Below are positions 54,657 through 63,403 of a stretch of DNA of 64,000 bases, one piece after another. Position numbers and translations under genes: made by a program. The stretch lies in NCBI RefSeq assembly GCF_002245535.1, contig NZ_NKCN01000008.1, forward strand, positions 1-64,000, written 5' to 3'. The notes beneath the pieces are model-generated. The model was not told the DNA's origin, searched no databases, and saw only the letters and a program-made list of their open reading frames with translations. Each line of letters begins with the position of its first letter. Position 1 is the first letter of the stretch. The DNA comes from Mycobacterium lehmannii (GTDB taxonomy: Bacteria > Actinomycetota > Actinomycetes > Mycobacteriales > Mycobacteriaceae).

Positions 54657-55786
54657 AGAGGATTCTCGCCCTCGGCGCTGTACTGACAACCCTCAGCGCC
54701 GCAGGCTGTCTGGGACTCGGGATCGCGGCTGCCGACGAGCCGCCCCCGCCGCCCAGCCCGTCGGGCGACGGTCCACCGCCTCTGGGCACGCCCGGTCGCG
54801 CGTACGCGCTGGGTGGCGCACACGTGCTCGGCATTCCGTACGACGAATACATCATGCGTACCGGCGCGGACTGGTTCCCTGGATTGAACCGCCAGATCGT
54901 CGACTACCCCGCCGGACAGGTGCAGGGGCACACCCTGGAGCGGTTGTTCCCCGGTATCGGCGCGTTGGGGGATCGCTACGTGCCCGGACTCGGGCTCGAC
55001 GGGCCCAGCGTCGGCGAATCGGTCGACGTCGGCGCGCCGAACCTCATCGACGCCATCAAGGCGGGCGGGCGCGGAACCGCGATCGGTCTGTCGGAGGGCG
55101 CGATGGTGCTCAACGACGTGCAGGCGCGGCTCGCATACGACCCCGCCGCCCCGCCGCCGAACGAGCTGAGCTTCGCGATGTACGGGGACCCGGTGGCTCG
55201 GCACGCCTTCGGCGAAAGCTTTCTGACCCAGATGTTCCCCGTCGGCAGCGTCGTGCCGTCGCTCGACTACCGCATCCCGCCGCCGGTCGAAAGCCAGTAC
55301 GACACATATCAGTTTATTTCCGCGTACGACAGCATCGCCGACTGGCCCGATCGCCCGGACAACTGGATCTCCGTGGCCAACGCGATCGTGGGGCTGGCGA
55401 CCGGTCACACCGCGGTCGCGTTCACCGATCCCAGCATGGTGCCGCCGCAGAACATCCGGACGACCGTCAACTCCCGCGGTGCGAAGACCACGACGTTCAT
55501 GATTCCCGAGGAGCATCTGCCGCTCGTGCTGCCGTTCAAATATCTCGGGGTGCCCAAGGACACGTTGATCGAGCTCGACGCAGTGCTCAAGCCGTACGTC
55601 GACGCCGGCTACTCGCGAAACGACAACCCGCTGACCGCGCCGATCACCGTCGACCCCGTGAACGGTTATGACCCCGCCGAGGTCACCGCCCCTGCCACTC
55701 AGGCCGCGTTCGGTGGCGGCGCCGACCCGGTCTCGCAGCTGCTCTCCGGGCTGCAGTACGTGCTGAACAACCCTCCGCAAGGCTGA
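54653..55786 (+). CDS. Secreted PE-PPE-domain serine hydrolase/acyltransferase of the TPP locus
   Basis: The 377-residue product has an N-terminal signal segment ([22 protein letters not shown] is a possible cleavage region) and a Pro-rich linker. A PE-PPE (PF08237-type) alpha/beta hydrolase domain follows. The nucleophile is Ser147 in GLSEGAMV, matching G-x-S-x-G. In the TPP locus this protein, called PE, completes assembly by transferring acyl groups onto diacyltrehalose at the cell surface, like the Chp acyltransferases of other glycolipid loci. The name describes the domain. There is no PE N-terminal region here. ATGA overlap ties it to fadD23. Confidence 0.85.
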   Translation: MKRILALGAVLTTLSAAGCLGLGIAAADEPPPPPSPSGDGPPPLGTPGRAYALGGAHVLGIPYDEYIMRTGADWFPGLNRQIVDYPAGQVQGHTLERLFPGIGALGDRYVPGLGLDGPSVGESVDVGAPNLIDAIKAGGRGTAIGLSEGAMVLNDVQARLAYDPAAPPPNELSFAMYGDPVARHAFGESFLTQMFPVGSVVPSLDYRIPPPVESQYDTYQFISAYDSIADWPDRPDNWISVANAIVGLATGHTAVAFTDPSMVPPQNIRTTVNSRGAKTTTFMIPEEHLPLVLPFKYLGVPKDTLIELDAVLKPYVDAGYSRNDNPLTAPITVDPVNGYDPAEVTAPATQAAFGGGADPVSQLLSGLQYVLNNPPQG

Positions 55787-55800
55787 CCGCGCCCGCCGCC

Positions 55801-57141
<1,341 letters not shown>

Positions 57142-57153
57142 TCTGGGGGCGCT

Positions 57154-57174
57154 ACCGGTCGCTCAGCGATCGGT
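57154..57174 (+). terminator. Hairpin after the flavin reductase gene
   Basis: ACCGGTCGC-TCA-GCGATCGGT forms a 9-bp stem with one G-T pair and a 3-base loop, 13 bp beyond the stop codon. There is no T-run, so it is at best an intrinsic terminator of the mycobacterial type. Confidence 0.4.
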
Positions 57175-57194
57175 GATGCACCAAAGCCGTCGTA

Positions 57195-57356
57195 TCAGGG
57201 CCGCGCGCTGAGCTCCTCGCGATACCCGGCCACCCGTCGCTCCAGCTCGTCGGCGTCGGCGACTCGGCCTTCCTTGCGGGCGAGGACCGCGCGGGTGCTG
57301 AGCTCGCGAATCGCAGTGCGAATGTCGTTGATGCTATGCGGGTGTCGAAGTGCCAC
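57195..57356 (-). CDS. Small charged helical protein
   Basis: The 53-residue ORF starts at a GTG with AAAGG about 8 bases upstream. It encodes MALRHPHSINDIRTAIREL followed by a charged, probably all-helical stretch (RVADADELERRVAGYREEL). Composition and heptad-like spacing look protein-coding rather than random. No family is recognised. It fills part of the gap between the flavin reductase and the repeat array. Confidence 0.5.
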   Translation of the reverse strand: MALRHPHSINDIRTAIRELSTRAVLARKEGRVADADELERRVAGYREELSARP

Positions 57357-57456
57357 GATGCAACCTTTCGTCGTTGATTGGCCGCTACCCGCAGGGTACC
57401 TGCGGAATCGTGCCCGTCAACGGCTCCTACCGTCGCCGGCTCACGGCGGAGAGCCT

Positions 57457-57501
57457 TAACGGGTTGATCGCAAGTACCTCGTGCATGCGATCAACCCGTT
57501 A
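57457..57501. repeat. Perfect 16-bp inverted repeat
   Basis: TAACGGGTTGATCGCA (57457-57472) and TGCGATCAACCCGTTA (57486-57501) form an uninterrupted 16-bp stem around a 13-base loop. It lies between the small gene and the tandem repeats, downstream of the sdhB gene on its strand, so it may terminate the Sdh1 operon or be a remnant of a small palindromic element. Confidence 0.75.
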
Positions 57502-57510
57502 GTGAAGTTC

Positions 57511-57668
57511 CGCTCCTACCGTCGCCGGCTCTAGCTGTTTGTTCCGGCTCCTACCGTCGCCGGCTCTAGCTGTTTGTTCCGGCTCCTACCGTCGCCGGCT
57601 CTAGCTGTTTGTTCCGGCTCCTACCGTCGCCGGCTCTAGCTGTTTGTTCCGGCTCCTACCGTCGCCGG
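57511..57668. repeat. 35-bp tandem repeat array (VNTR) at the 3' end of the sdhB gene
   Basis: A 35-bp unit containing CTACCGTCGCCGGCTC and TAGCTGTTTGTTCCGG is repeated head to tail, with exact spacing at 57521, 57556, 57591 and 57626. A partial fifth copy at 57661 is the last codons and stop of the sdhB gene itself. A lone partial copy lies near 57422-57440. On the sdhB strand each unit therefore repeats that gene's stop region (CGGCGACGGTAG), as in mycobacterial MIRU/VNTR loci. There are no unique spacers, so this is not CRISPR. Confidence 0.9.
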
Positions 57669-58408
57669 AAGAGCTTGTCGCCGAGCCACACCACCGGGTC
57701 GTACTTGCGGTCGGCGGCCCTCTCCTTCATCGGGATCAGCGCATTGTCGGTGATCTTGATGTGTTCGGGGCAGACCTCGGTGCAGCACTTGGTGATGTTG
57801 CAATAGCCCAGACCATGCACTTCCTGCGCGTCCTCGGCGCGCCGCTCGTGCACGTCGAGCGGATGCATGTCGAGTTCGGCCTGGCGCATCAGGTACCGCG
57901 GGCCGGCGAACGCCTCCTTGTTCTCCTCGTGATCGCGGATCACGTGGCAGACGTTCTGGCACAGGAAGCACTCGATGCACTTGCGGAACTCCTGTGACCG
58001 ATTGACGTCCTCCTGCGCCATTCGGTATTCGCCGGGCTGCAGGTCCTTCGGCGGCGTGAACGCCGGGATCTCCCTGGCCTTCTCATAGTTGAACGACACG
58101 TCGGTCACCAGATCACGGATCACCGGAAAGGTGCGCAGGGGAGTCACGGTGATGACCTCGTTCTCGGCAAAGGTCGACATCCGCGTCATGCACAGCAGGC
58201 GGGGCCTGCCGTTGATCTCCGCCGAGCAGGATCCGCACTTGCCTGCCTTGCAGTTCCAGCGCACGGCCAGGTCGCCGGTCTGGGTCTGCTGCAACCGGTG
58301 GATGATGTCGAGCACCACCTCACCCTCGTTGACCTCAACCGAGTAGTCCTGCAGCGCGCCGGCGTTGTCGTCGCCACGCCACACTCGCATCTTTGCCTGG
58401 TAGCTCAT
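57656..58408 (-). CDS. sdhB: Succinate dehydrogenase (Sdh1) iron-sulfur subunit
   Basis: The 250-residue subunit carries three clusters: a [2Fe-2S] site in CKAGKCGSC plus a later RLLC, a [4Fe-4S] site in CIECFLCQNVC, and the remaining cysteines in YCNITKCCTEVCP. It passes electrons from the flavoprotein to the membrane anchor. It matches Rv0247c of the Sdh1 enzyme. It starts 4 bp inside the sdhA end (ATGA overlap). The C-terminus LGDKLFRRR lies on the first unit of the tandem repeat array, so repeat changes could alter the protein end. Confidence 0.92.
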   Translation of the reverse strand: MSYQAKMRVWRGDDNAGALQDYSVEVNEGEVVLDIIHRLQQTQTGDLAVRWNCKAGKCGSCSAEINGRPRLLCMTRMSTFAENEVITVTPLRTFPVIRDLVTDVSFNYEKAREIPAFTPPKDLQPGEYRMAQEDVNRSQEFRKCIECFLCQNVCHVIRDHEENKEAFAGPRYLMRQAELDMHPLDVHERRAEDAQEVHGLGYCNITKCCTEVCPEHIKITDNALIPMKERAADRKYDPVVWLGDKLFRRR

Positions 58409-60321
58409 GCGTCTCTCCTAGACGAGTGGTTGGCGAGCTCTTCGGAGGTGAAGTACTTCTCCAACTCTTCGATGTCGATCAGCTCCAGCAGGTCGTCGCG
58501 CATCGGCACCTGGTCCTGCTTGGTGATGTCGATGTCGGGAACCACGGTCTCACCTTCGGCCCGGCACACCAGCAGCGTCTTGCGCCACTCGGATTCCATC
58601 GACGGATAGTCGTCGCGGGTGTGCCCGCCGCGGCTTTCGGTGCGCTCCAGTGCGGCCTTGGCGATGCACTCGCTGACCAGGATCATGTTGCGCAGGTCGA
58701 TGGCTAGGTGCCAACCCGGGTTGAAATGTCGGCCACCCTCGACTCGGACCCGCTTGTACCGCTCGCGCAGCTCCTTGAGCTTGTCGATGGCCTCGGTGAT
58801 CTCGTCGGATTTACGGATGATGCCGACCAGGCTGTTCATCGTGTCCTGCAGGTCCAGCTGCAGGGTGTACGGATTCTCGGCGTTGTCGCCGTTGGACGGG
58901 CCCTCGAACGGATGCAGCGCCAACTTGGTCGATTCCTCGACCGCCGCGTCGGACACCGTCGGGCGCTCACCGAGCGCGCGCACGTAGTCGGCCGCGCCCA
59001 TGCCGGCCCGCCTGCCGAACACCAGCAGGTCCGACAGCGAGTTGCCACCCAGCCGGTTCGAGCCGTGCATGCCGCCCGAGCACTCACCCGCGGCGAACAG
59101 TCCCGGCGTCTTGGCCGCGCCCGTGTCCGGGTCGACCTCGATGCCGCCCATGACGTAGTGGCACGTCGGCCCGACCTCCATGGGCTCCTTAGTGATGTCG
59201 ACCTCGGCCAGTTCCATGAACTGGTGGTACATCGACGGCAACCGCCGCTTGATCTCCTCGGCAGGCAGCCGCGAGGCGATGTCGAGGTAGACGCCGCCGT
59301 GCGGGGTGCCGCGGTCGGCCTTCACCTCGGAGTTGATCGCACGGGCCACCTCGTCGCGGGGCAGCAGGTCAGGGGTGCGCCGCGCGGAGTCGTTGTCCTT
59401 GAGCCACTGGTCGGCTTCCTCCATGCTCTCGGCGTACTGACCTTTGAACACCGCCGGGATGTAGTCGAACATGAAGCGCTTGCCCTCGGAGTTCTTCAGC
59501 ACTCCGCCGTCGCCGCGCACACCCTCGGTGACGAGGATGCCCTTGACGCTGGGCGGCCAGACCATGCCGGTGGGGTGGAACTGGACGAACTCCATGTTGA
59601 TCAGCGTCGCACCCGCCCGCAGCGCCAGCGCGTGGCCGTCGCCGGTGTACTCCCAGGAGTTCGACGTCACCTTGTAGGACTTGCCGATTCCACCGGTCGC
59701 CAACACCACGGCCGGCGTCTCGAACAGGACGAAGTTGCCGCCTTCGCGGTAGTAGCCGAACGCGCCCGCGATCCGATCGCCGTCCTTGATGAGGTCGGTG
59801 ACGGTGCACTCGTGGAAGACGCGGATGCGGGCCTCGTAGTCGCCGAACTCCTCCTTGTCCTCCTGCTGCAGGGAGACGATTTTCTGCTGCAGGGTCCGGA
59901 TGATCTCCAGGCCGGTCCGGTCACCGACGTGCGCCAGCCGCGGATAGGTGTGCCCACCGAAGTTGCGCTGGCTGATCTTTCCGTCCTTGGTGCGGTCGAA
60001 GAGCGCGCCGTAGGTCTCCAGCTCCCACACCCGGTCCGGGGCTTCCTTGGCGTGCAACTCGGCCATGCGCCAGTTGTTGAGGAACTTCCCGCCGCGCATG
60101 GTGTCCTTGAAGTGGACCTGCCAGTTGTCCTTCGGGTTCGCGTTGCCCATCGCCGCGGCGCAGCCGCCCTCGGCCATCACCGTATGGGCCTTGCCGAACA
60201 ACGACTTCGTGATCACCGCGACCTTCAGGCCGCGTTCGCGCGCCTCGATGACCGCGCGTAAACCCGCACCGCCGGCGCCGATCACGACGACGTCGTAGGA
60301 GTGCCGTTCCAGTTCCGCCAT
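58405..60321 (-). CDS. sdhA: Succinate dehydrogenase (Sdh1) flavoprotein subunit
   Basis: The 638-residue flavoprotein oxidises succinate to fumarate. The FAD-binding Rossmann motif is VVIGAGGAGLRAV near the N-terminus, the flavin-attachment histidine is in GKAHTVMAEGG, and the substrate-site segment QFHPTGMVWP is intact. The catalytic arginine region lies in GSNRLGGNSLSDLLVFG. Its length and operon order match Rv0248c. The ATG at 60321 has GTGAGG upstream. It lies between the membrane anchor and sdhB genes. Confidence 0.93.
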   Translation of the reverse strand: MAELERHSYDVVVIGAGGAGLRAVIEARERGLKVAVITKSLFGKAHTVMAEGGCAAAMGNANPKDNWQVHFKDTMRGGKFLNNWRMAELHAKEAPDRVWELETYGALFDRTKDGKISQRNFGGHTYPRLAHVGDRTGLEIIRTLQQKIVSLQQEDKEEFGDYEARIRVFHECTVTDLIKDGDRIAGAFGYYREGGNFVLFETPAVVLATGGIGKSYKVTSNSWEYTGDGHALALRAGATLINMEFVQFHPTGMVWPPSVKGILVTEGVRGDGGVLKNSEGKRFMFDYIPAVFKGQYAESMEEADQWLKDNDSARRTPDLLPRDEVARAINSEVKADRGTPHGGVYLDIASRLPAEEIKRRLPSMYHQFMELAEVDITKEPMEVGPTCHYVMGGIEVDPDTGAAKTPGLFAAGECSGGMHGSNRLGGNSLSDLLVFGRRAGMGAADYVRALGERPTVSDAAVEESTKLALHPFEGPSNGDNAENPYTLQLDLQDTMNSLVGIIRKSDEITEAIDKLKELRERYKRVRVEGGRHFNPGWHLAIDLRNMILVSECIAKAALERTESRGGHTRDDYPSMESEWRKTLLVCRAEGETVVPDIDITKQDQVPMRDDLLELIDIEELEKYFTSEELANHSSRRDA

Positions 60322-60354
60322 TAAGAAAACCTCACTACCGATTGAATTAGGCGC

Positions 60355-61194
60355 TCAGCCAATGAATCTCAGGTCAGAGATGGCACCACTGGCCACCAAC
60401 ATGATGTAGAAGTCGGTCAGCATCAGCGTGCCGAGTGTGATCCACGCATACTGCTTGTGACGCACGTTGAGCCTGCTGATCTGGGTCCACATCCAGTACC
60501 GCACAGGATGTTTGGAGAAGTGCTTGAGGCGGCCGCCGGCGACGTGACGGCAGGAGTGGCACGACACCGTGTACGTCCACAGCAGGATCACATTGCCGAC
60601 GAGAATCACGTTGCCCAAGCCGAATCCGAAGCCCGAGGGCGAGTGGAACGCCGCGATCGCGTCGTAGGTGTTGATCAGCGAGATGAGCACGGCGATGTAG
60701 AAGAAGTAGCGGTGGGTGTTCTGGATGATCAGCGGCAGCCGCGTCTCGCCCGTGTAGTGCGCCCGAGGTTCCGGCACCGCACAAGCCGTCGGCGACTGCC
60801 ACACCGACCGGTAGTAGGCGCCGCGGTAGTAGTAGCAGGTCAAGCGGAACAGCAGCAGGAACGGCAGCGACACCGCCGCGTACGGCAGCCACCACACATC
60901 GGGCAGGAACTGGCCGAAGTGGCTGGACTCCGGGATACACCCGGACTGCTCGGCGGCGTTCCACTTCGCCAGACACGGCGAGTAGAACGGCGTCAGGTAG
61001 TGGTAGTCGGCGACGTAGTACCACTTCTGCATGAACGCCCGCACCGTGGCGTAGATCAGGAAGGCCGCGAAGCCCAGGTTCACGATCAGCGGTGACTGCC
61101 ACCACCGGTCGGTGCGCAGCGTGCGTTGCGGAATCTCGGCACGGCTCGGCGAAAAGACGCCGGTCGCCTTGCGGTCGGCGGTGGGTGCGCTCAC
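60355..61194 (-). CDS. Sdh1 membrane anchor (Rv0249c-like)
   Basis: The 279-residue protein has five predicted spans and heads the Sdh1 operon. Several histidines near the membrane could bind haem, and CHSCRHVAGGRLKHFSKHP forms a distinctive His/Cys cluster after the third or fourth span. It anchors the two hydrophilic subunits and passes electrons to menaquinone. It starts at a GTG with GAAAGG upstream. A long periplasmic or cytosolic loop with CLAKWNAAEQSGCIPESSH may form a disulfide if outside. Confidence 0.87.
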   Translation of the reverse strand: MSAPTADRKATGVFSPSRAEIPQRTLRTDRWWQSPLIVNLGFAAFLIYATVRAFMQKWYYVADYHYLTPFYSPCLAKWNAAEQSGCIPESSHFGQFLPDVWWLPYAAVSLPFLLLFRLTCYYYRGAYYRSVWQSPTACAVPEPRAHYTGETRLPLIIQNTHRYFFYIAVLISLINTYDAIAAFHSPSGFGFGLGNVILVGNVILLWTYTVSCHSCRHVAGGRLKHFSKHPVRYWMWTQISRLNVRHKQYAWITLGTLMLTDFYIMLVASGAISDLRFIG

Positions 61195-61239
61195 TGTTGC
61201 CTTTCGGTGTTGAGTTGTCCCGGTGCCCGGGGGTCCGCG

Positions 61240-61533
61240 TCAGCGGACGCCGCCGAGCCCTTCGTCATCGACGCCGCGCCAGAACTCGGTGTCGTACTGG
61301 GTGTCCGGGATCGGGATGCGGTCTCCGGCGTGGTGGTGCACCACGCCTCGGGCCAGCTCCAGCTCTTCGGCGTCAATGTCGAGACGGTCGATGTCGTTGA
61401 GGATGCGTTCGGCGTCGTTGACGATCCGACGCGTCGCGGGGGTGTCCCCGTACCTCGACGCCAACGATGTCACGCACCGCCGCAGGCTTCCGATTAGCTC
61501 GTGCAGCTCGGCAAGTTCGGTAGTGCTGGACAA
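61240..61533 (-). CDS. Conserved small protein of the Sdh1 operon (Rv0250c-like)
   Basis: The 97-residue soluble product begins at a TTG with AAGGAGG ideally placed. It is mostly helical and acidic (RRIVNDAERILNDIDRLDID), ends in a short extended tail with QYDTEFWRGVDDEG, and matches Rv0250c by position and size. It lies 45 bp upstream of the membrane anchor gene and is probably the first gene of the Sdh1 transcript. Function is unknown. An assembly or regulatory role is only a guess from context. Confidence 0.8.
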   Translation of the reverse strand: MSSTTELAELHELIGSLRRCVTSLASRYGDTPATRRIVNDAERILNDIDRLDIDAEELELARGVVHHHAGDRIPIPDTQYDTEFWRGVDDEGLGGVR

Positions 61534-61607
61534 TTGACCTCCTTGGGCTGAAGGGTGTCAGGCATCACAGTACGACACCCGATGCTAGCTCCATCATGCA
61601 GTGCACC

Positions 61608-61621
61608 GTGAGACAGATCAC
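61608..61621. promoter_or_regulatory. CRP-like palindrome before the PEP-mutase-like gene
   Basis: GTGA-GACAGA-TCAC keeps the inner eight conserved bases of a CRP site. The outer bases are C and G instead of T and A. It lies 24 bp upstream of the ATG, in the divergent region with the Sdh1 operon. Confidence 0.35.
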
Positions 61622-61645
61622 GTCAAACTAAAAGGAGACGGCCCG

Positions 61646-62404
61646 ATGCCCGACCAAGTCCTCAAAGAACGGGCCGACGCCCTGCTGGCCTTGCACATAC
61701 CGGGGAACCCGGTGATCCTGCCGACCGTCTGGGACGTCTGGTCGGCCCGGCTGGCGGTCGACGAAGGATTTGCTGCGCTCACCGTCGGAAGCCATCCGCT
61801 GGCCGATTCCGTCGGTAAAGCGGACCAGGAGGGCATGTCGTTCGACGACGTGATCGCCCGCGTCAAGCAGATCACCGCGGCCGTCGACGTGCCGGTCTCG
61901 GTCGACCTCGAGTCCGGCTATGCCCAGTCGCCCGCGCGGCTCATCGACGGCCTGCTGGAGGCGGGCGGTGTCGGGTTCAACATCGAAGACACCGTGCACA
62001 GCGAGGACGGCCGGTTGCGCTCGGCCACCGAGCACGCCGAGCTCGTCGGCGCGCTGCGTGAGGCGGCGGACGCGACCGGCGTGCACGTGGTGATCAACGC
62101 GCGTACGGACCTGTTCCTGCGCCAGGACGGCGACGAGTCCGACCGTGTGGATCGTGCGATCGCGCGGTTGACCGAAGCCGCCGCGGCAGGGGCCGACGTG
62201 CTTTACCCCGTCGGCCGTCACGATCCGGACACGTTGCGGCGCTTGACATCCGAGTTACCTCTGCCGGTGAACGCGATCGGGCTGCCCGATCAGGACGACC
62301 CCGCGTCGTTCGGGCCGCTCGGTGTGGCGCGCGTCAGCTTCGGTCCGTTCCTGCAGCGCGCGCTGTCGGCACAGGCCAAGGAACTGTTGCAGCGCTGGGT
62401 CTAG
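61646..62404 (+). CDS. Isocitrate lyase/PEP mutase-family protein
   Basis: The 252-residue TIM-barrel product belongs to the ICL/PEP-mutase superfamily. Seen features are NPVILPTVWDVWSARLAV, the Mg2+ segment SVDLESGYA and GVGFNIEDTVHSEDG. The KKCGH loop of true isocitrate lyases is absent, so it is more likely a C-C or P-C lyase/mutase such as an oxaloacetate- or 2-methylisocitrate-type enzyme. AAAGGAGACGG gives a strong ribosome binding site for the ATG at 61646. Divergent from the Sdh1 operon, possibly under CRP control. Confidence 0.82.
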   Translation: MPDQVLKERADALLALHIPGNPVILPTVWDVWSARLAVDEGFAALTVGSHPLADSVGKADQEGMSFDDVIARVKQITAAVDVPVSVDLESGYAQSPARLIDGLLEAGGVGFNIEDTVHSEDGRLRSATEHAELVGALREAADATGVHVVINARTDLFLRQDGDESDRVDRAIARLTEAAAAGADVLYPVGRHDPDTLRRLTSELPLPVNAIGLPDQDDPASFGPLGVARVSFGPFLQRALSAQAKELLQRWV

Positions 62405-62414
62405 GACGAAAGAC

Positions 62415-62708
62415 ATGGCTGACGACGACCTGAACTGGCAGGACGACCAGTCACTGATCATGGCTGCAGGCGTGGTCGCGGCGGTCCTGGTGGCGATCCT
62501 GATCTACGCGGTGGTCCGCACCTCGGACGCGGCCAGGGTGCCCGCTTCGGTGCCGCCGCCGGCGGCGACGTCGATTCCGCTGTCGTACACCACCACGACG
62601 ACGACCACCCCCAGCTACACGATGCCGAGCGTGGAGACGACCGAGATCAGGGCCCCGGAGCCACCGCCGACCACCACCGGCGCGGCCCCCACGACAACCG
62701 AGCGTTGA
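62415..62708 (+). CDS. Small membrane protein with Thr/Pro-rich exterior
   Basis: The 97-residue product has an acidic N-terminus (MADDDLNWQDDQSL), one membrane span at about residues 16-35 (AAGVVAAVLVAILIYAVV), then a long low-complexity tail rich in threonine and proline. Such tails outside the membrane are often O-mannosylated in mycobacteria. Its ATG is 10 bp after the previous stop, so it is in the same operon. No family is recognised. Confidence 0.7.
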   Translation: MADDDLNWQDDQSLIMAAGVVAAVLVAILIYAVVRTSDAARVPASVPPPAATSIPLSYTTTTTTTPSYTMPSVETTEIRAPEPPPTTTGAAPTTTER

Positions 62709-62716
62709 GACGACGA

Positions 62717-62744
62717 AGCCGGTGGAACCGAAGTTCCACCGGCT
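62717..62744. terminator. 12-bp hairpin between convergent genes
   Basis: AGCCGGTGGAAC-CGAA-GTTCCACCGGCT is a perfect 12-bp stem with a tetraloop, midway between the stop codons of the small membrane protein (62708) and hsp20 (62760). It probably serves as a shared terminator, although a T-run is lacking. Confidence 0.7.
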
Positions 62745-62759
62745 GCCGTATCGAGGTGC

Positions 62760-63194
62760 TTACTTGTTTTCGATCGCGATGCGCTGCGTCTGACGGCCCT
62801 TGTGGGCGCCGGGGATCCGCACCGTCAGCACACCAGTGTCGTACTCGGCCTTGATGTCCTGGCCGGTGACGTGCTCGGGGAGCTTGAACGATCGACGGAA
62901 CGACCCGTAACGCACTTCGCGCAGCGTGCGACCGTCCTTATCTTCGGACCGCTCGTCGCGACGTTCGCCGTGGATCACGAGGTAGCCCCTGTCGACCTCG
63001 ACGTTCACATCCTTTTCGACGTCTAGGCCCGGAAGCTCGACGCGGACGAGCGCGTCGTCGCCCTCCCTGACGATTTCCGCGGCGGGGGTGAACGCCCCCG
63101 CGGCCCAGCTTTCAGCCGTCGCGGGGCCGAAGAAGTCGCGTACCCACCGGTCCAGATCCCACGTGGGACGAGTGCGTAATGCCAATGTGCTCAT
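62760..63194 (-). CDS. hsp20: Hsp20-family small heat-shock protein (Rv0251c/Acr2-like)
   Basis: The 144-residue chaperone has an alpha-crystallin domain at about residues 40-135: VRVELPGLDVEKDVNVEV, GYLVIHGERRDE, YGSFRRSFKLPEHV and a C-terminal QRIAIENK in place of the usual IXI. It holds unfolded proteins in oligomers. The ATG at 63194 follows GAGGAGG. It matches Rv0251c (Acr2/HspX-related), known to be repressed by HspR and induced by heat. A HAIR-like sequence lies about 55 bp upstream of the start. Confidence 0.9.
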   Translation of the reverse strand: MSTLALRTRPTWDLDRWVRDFFGPATAESWAAGAFTPAAEIVREGDDALVRVELPGLDVEKDVNVEVDRGYLVIHGERRDERSEDKDGRTLREVRYGSFRRSFKLPEHVTGQDIKAEYDTGVLTVRIPGAHKGRQTQRIAIENK

Positions 63195-63247
63195 GTCTGC
63201 CTCCTCGCTGTCGAACCGGTACTGTGCCGGTTTCTCAGCTAGTAAAA

Positions 63248-63268
63248 CTTGAGTCACCTACGCTCATA
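63248..63268. promoter_or_regulatory. HAIR-like HspR site upstream of hsp20
   Basis: CTTGAGT-N7-GCTCATA keeps a perfect left half and four of seven bases in the right half of the HAIR consensus CTTGAGT-N7-ACTCAAG. It is upstream of the hsp20 gene, as for acr2 in M. tuberculosis. The rest of the 63195-63403 region shows no gene. Confidence 0.55.
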
Positions 63269-63403
63269 TTCCTTTAGGTCGTTCGCCGCGAGCGAACCCG
63301 CAGCATCGGGCTCACAGCGGCCGCGGGTCGATGTGAGCACACCGTGATCGCTGCTTCACACGAGGCGACATTGCGGCAATATCGGCTGCTTAGCGTCGGC
63401 GGC

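Noticed and set aside
57274..57459. Plus-strand short frame and another at 57609-57806
   Set aside because: The first is opposite the better-supported minus-strand ORF at 57195-57356. The second is produced by the tandem repeat and the sdhB antisense.
57511..57668. CRISPR-like array
   Set aside because: The 35-bp units are directly adjacent with no unique spacers, contain the sdhB stop region, and no cas genes are near.
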